Assembly: GCF_000282215.1 (NCBI RefSeq)
Contig: NZ_AKJS01000101.1
Location: 1-44,425 of the forward strand
Length of the DNA: 44,425 bases
Reading direction: 5' to 3'
Origin: Pseudomonas sp. GM21
GTDB taxonomy: Bacteria > Pseudomonadota > Gammaproteobacteria > Pseudomonadales > Pseudomonadaceae
This document shows positions 42,266 to 44,425 of this stretch, piece by piece. Within the stretch, counting starts at the first letter, position 1; each line of letters starts with the position of its first letter. The notes below the pieces were generated by a model, which ran no database searches, was not told the DNA's origin, and was given only the letters and a program-made list of their open reading frames with translations. The translations under genes were made by a program, and so were the position numbers.

Positions 42266-43006
42266 ATGGAACACGTCGATCACATTCTCATCGTGGACGA
42301 TGACCGCGAGATCCGGGAACTGGTGGGCAACTACCTCAAGAAGAACGGCCTGCGCACCACGGTCGTCGCCGACGGGCGCCAGATGCGTGCGTTTCTTGAA
42401 ACCACCCCAGTGGACCTGATCGTGCTCGACATCATGATGCCCGGCGACGACGGCCTGATGCTCTGCCGCGAATTGCGCGCTGGTAAACACAAGGCCACCC
42501 CGGTGTTGATGCTGACCGCGCGCAACGACGAAACCGACCGCATCATCGGCCTGGAGATGGGCGCCGACGATTACCTCGTGAAACCGTTCGCCGCCCGCGA
42601 ACTGCTCGCCCGAATCAACGCCGTGCTGCGGCGCACGCGCATGTTGCCGCCCAACCTGGTGGTGACGGAAAGCGGTCGTCTGCTGGCGTTCGGGCGCTGG
42701 CGCCTCGACACTTCGGCCCGGCATTTGCTGGACGAAGACGGCACCATGGTCGCGCTCAGCGGCGCCGAATACCGGCTGCTGCGGGTCTTTCTCGATCACC
42801 CGCAGCGGGTGCTCAATCGCGATCAACTGCTGAACCTGACCCAGGGCCGCGACGCCGACCTGTTCGACCGCTCCATCGACTTGCTGGTCAGCCGTTTGCG
42901 CCAGCGTCTGCTCGACGACGCCCGCGTGCCGGCTTACATCAAAACCGTGCGCAGTGAGGGTTATGTGTTTTCACTGCCGGTGGAAGTACTCGGGGCGCCC
43001 TCATGA
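42266..43006 (+). CDS. OmpR-family response regulator
   Basis: 246 residues: receiver domain (about 5-120) with acidic Asp11-Asp13, phospho-acceptor Asp55 in VLDIMMPG and Lys105-type KPF; then a winged-helix DNA-binding domain (about 138-235, ending IKTVRSEGYVF). AGAGG precedes the ATG. The stop overlaps the kinase ATG (ATGA). Its likely targets are the divergent DUF2790 operon and its own promoter. Confidence 0.88.
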   Translation: MEHVDHILIVDDDREIRELVGNYLKKNGLRTTVVADGRQMRAFLETTPVDLIVLDIMMPGDDGLMLCRELRAGKHKATPVLMLTARNDETDRIIGLEMGADDYLVKPFAARELLARINAVLRRTRMLPPNLVVTESGRLLAFGRWRLDTSARHLLDEDGTMVALSGAEYRLLRVFLDHPQRVLNRDQLLNLTQGRDADLFDRSIDLLVSRLRQRLLDDARVPAYIKTVRSEGYVFSLPVEVLGAPS

Positions 43007-44313
43007 ACCTCAACCTGCGCTGGCCCCGCACCCTTGCCTCGCGGCTCTCGCTGATCTTCTTGATCGGCTTGATCCTCGCGCAGGCGCTGTCCTTCGGCGC
43101 GCAGTATTACGAGCGTTACGAAAGCGCGAAGAACACCATGCTCGGCAACCTGGAGACCGACGTCTCGACCTCCATCGCTATCCTCGACCGCTTGCCGGCG
43201 GCGGAACGAATGAGCTGGCTGAAACAACTGGACCGGCGCAATTACCGCTATCTGCTGGATGAAGGCTCGCCGGGCGAGGCCATGCGCGACACGCCGATTG
43301 CGGTGACCTCGATCAAGGACGCCATCGGCAAGGATTACCCGATGACCGTGAGCGACATTCCCGGCCCGATCAAACACTTTCAGGTTCATCTGAAACTGTC
43401 CGATGGCAGCCCCGTCACCATCGACGTACGCCCGTCGATGGTGCCGTTATCGCCGTGGCTACCCTTCGTCCTGCTCGGCCAATTGGCGGTGTTGATCGCC
43501 TGCACCTGGCTGGCCGTGCGCATCGCCATCCGCCCATTGACGCGCCTTGCCCAAGCCGTGGAAACCCTCGACCCCAATGCCCACGCCGTGCACCTGGACG
43601 AAAAAGGCCCCATCGAAGTCGCCCACGCGGCCAAGGCGTTCAATTCAATGCAGGCGCGCATCGCCGCCTACCTCAAGGAGCGCATGCAACTGCTGGCGGC
43701 GATTTCCCACGACCTGCAAACCCCGATCACCCGCATGAAACTGCGCGCCGAATTCATGGACGACTCCACCGAGAAAGACAAGTTGTGGAGCGACCTCGGC
43801 GAGATGGAGCATCTGGTGCGCGAAGGCGTCGCGTACGCGCGCAGCATTCATGGCGCCACCGAAGAAAGTCGCCGAACCGACCTGGATTCATTCCTCGACA
43901 GCCTGGTGTTCGACTATCAGGACATGGGCAAAGACGTGCAACTGAGTGGCAAAACTGGCGCGGTGATCGATACCCGGCCGCATGCGTTGCGGCGGGTATT
44001 GGTGAACCTCACCGACAACGCATTGAAATTTGCCGGCGCCGCTGAACTGAAGGTGGAAAGAAAAAACGGCAGCCTGTCGGTGACCGTCATGGATCGCGGC
44101 CCGGGCATTGCCGAGGAAGAACTGGCCCACGTGATGGAACCGTTTTACCGGGTGGAGAATTCGCGTAACCGCAGCACCGGCGGGACAGGATTGGGGTTGG
44201 CAATTGCCCAGCAACTGGCGACGGCAATCGGCGGGTCGTTGAGGTTGAGCAATCGTGAGGGTGGGGGGTTGTGTGCGGAGCTGAAGCTGTCGGCTAGGCC
44301 TGTCAATCAGTAG
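43003..44313 (+). CDS. sensor histidine kinase
   Basis: 436 residues: membrane segment 1 (about 14-34), a periplasmic domain of about 115 residues, membrane segment 2 (about 150-173), HAMP, then HisKA with phospho-acceptor His236 in ISHDLQTPITR. The ATP-binding domain has N-box NLTDNALKF, G1 DRGPGIAEEE and G2 GGTGLGLAIAQQ. It is complete and paired with the regulator by a 4-bp overlap. The periplasmic stimulus is unknown; thiol or metal stress is one possibility given DipZ nearby. Confidence 0.88.
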   Translation: MNLNLRWPRTLASRLSLIFLIGLILAQALSFGAQYYERYESAKNTMLGNLETDVSTSIAILDRLPAAERMSWLKQLDRRNYRYLLDEGSPGEAMRDTPIAVTSIKDAIGKDYPMTVSDIPGPIKHFQVHLKLSDGSPVTIDVRPSMVPLSPWLPFVLLGQLAVLIACTWLAVRIAIRPLTRLAQAVETLDPNAHAVHLDEKGPIEVAHAAKAFNSMQARIAAYLKERMQLLAAISHDLQTPITRMKLRAEFMDDSTEKDKLWSDLGEMEHLVREGVAYARSIHGATEESRRTDLDSFLDSLVFDYQDMGKDVQLSGKTGAVIDTRPHALRRVLVNLTDNALKFAGAAELKVERKNGSLSVTVMDRGPGIAEEELAHVMEPFYRVENSRNRSTGGTGLGLAIAQQLATAIGGSLRLSNREGGGLCAELKLSARPVNQ

Positions 44314-44345
44314 ACCAGTGAGCTTTTCCGGGCGCACCTCTAAAC

Positions 44346-44384
44346 CTGTGGGAGCGGGCTTGCCCTAATGCCGATCAGTTAAGC
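44346..44384. repeat. half REP (family A) with junction element
   Basis: CTGTGGGAGCGGGCTTGCCC leads into TAATGCCGATCAGTTAAGC, matching 22297-22326 in reverse at 27 of 29 positions. Confidence 0.6.
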
Positions 44385-44397
44385 GATAACACGAACC

Positions 44398-44425
44398 GTA
44401 GCAGCTGGCGAAGCCTGCGTTCGGC
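44398..44425. repeat. family-B REPIN, cut by window end
   Basis: GTAGCAGCTGGCGAAGCCTG and following bases match the left arm of the other family-B elements; the right arm lies outside. Confidence 0.75.

Overview
The window is a stretch of a Pseudomonas chromosome, most like the P. fluorescens group. The evidence is the GC-rich coding, several families of Pseudomonas-type REP/REPIN repeats between genes, a complete puu/pot polyamine locus, a LigD-type DNA ligase, a phosphatidylcholine synthase and many small Pseudomonas-type periplasmic proteins. No rRNA, tRNA, CRISPR array, complete insertion sequence or prophage was seen. Assignments come from reading the translations and motifs; no database search was run.

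Layout. At 1-2 kb there is a truncated PAAR-domain (type VI secretion spike tip) gene at the left edge. It is followed by a small module (DUF6152 exported protein, DUF6644 membrane protein, Gly/Ser-rich exported protein) enclosed by two copies of a 24-bp direct repeat. At 2-13.6 kb lies the polyamine region: Nudix hydrolase, puuR, puuB, puuC and puuA on the minus strand, divergent from puuD and the transporter genes potG-potH-potI-potF on the plus strand. PotFGHI imports putrescine or spermidine, PuuA glutamylates it, PuuB and PuuC oxidise the product, PuuD releases GABA, and PuuR senses the pathway. At 13.7-22 kb is a mixed set: thpR, DUF1428, a lipoprotein, a 34-residue membrane microprotein gene overlapping its neighbour, a beta-propeller protein with a two-winged-helix regulator, an NTF2-like exported protein, a type II NADH dehydrogenase divergent from an Rrf2 regulator, and a gene remnant.

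At 22.4-30.6 kb there is a cell-envelope cluster: a Gly/Ser repeat protein, DUF2092, two DUF3313 lipoproteins that are close paralogues, two more small lipoproteins, a beta-barrel protein, an exported arylsulfatase with a CxAxR active-site motif, and a FadL-family outer-membrane protein. Its two divergent promoter regions share blocks of sequence at identical spacing, so the halves look co-regulated. This is the best candidate in the window for an undescribed system.

At 30.7-44.4 kb come a tight operon of a diiron-type redox enzyme, a methyltransferase and ligD; a TerB-like protein; pcs; an AraC regulator divergent from a DUF4242-methyltransferase operon; a DipZ-type thiol-redox membrane protein with two small periplasmic proteins; and an OmpR/sensor-kinase pair. 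The right edge cuts through a REPIN.
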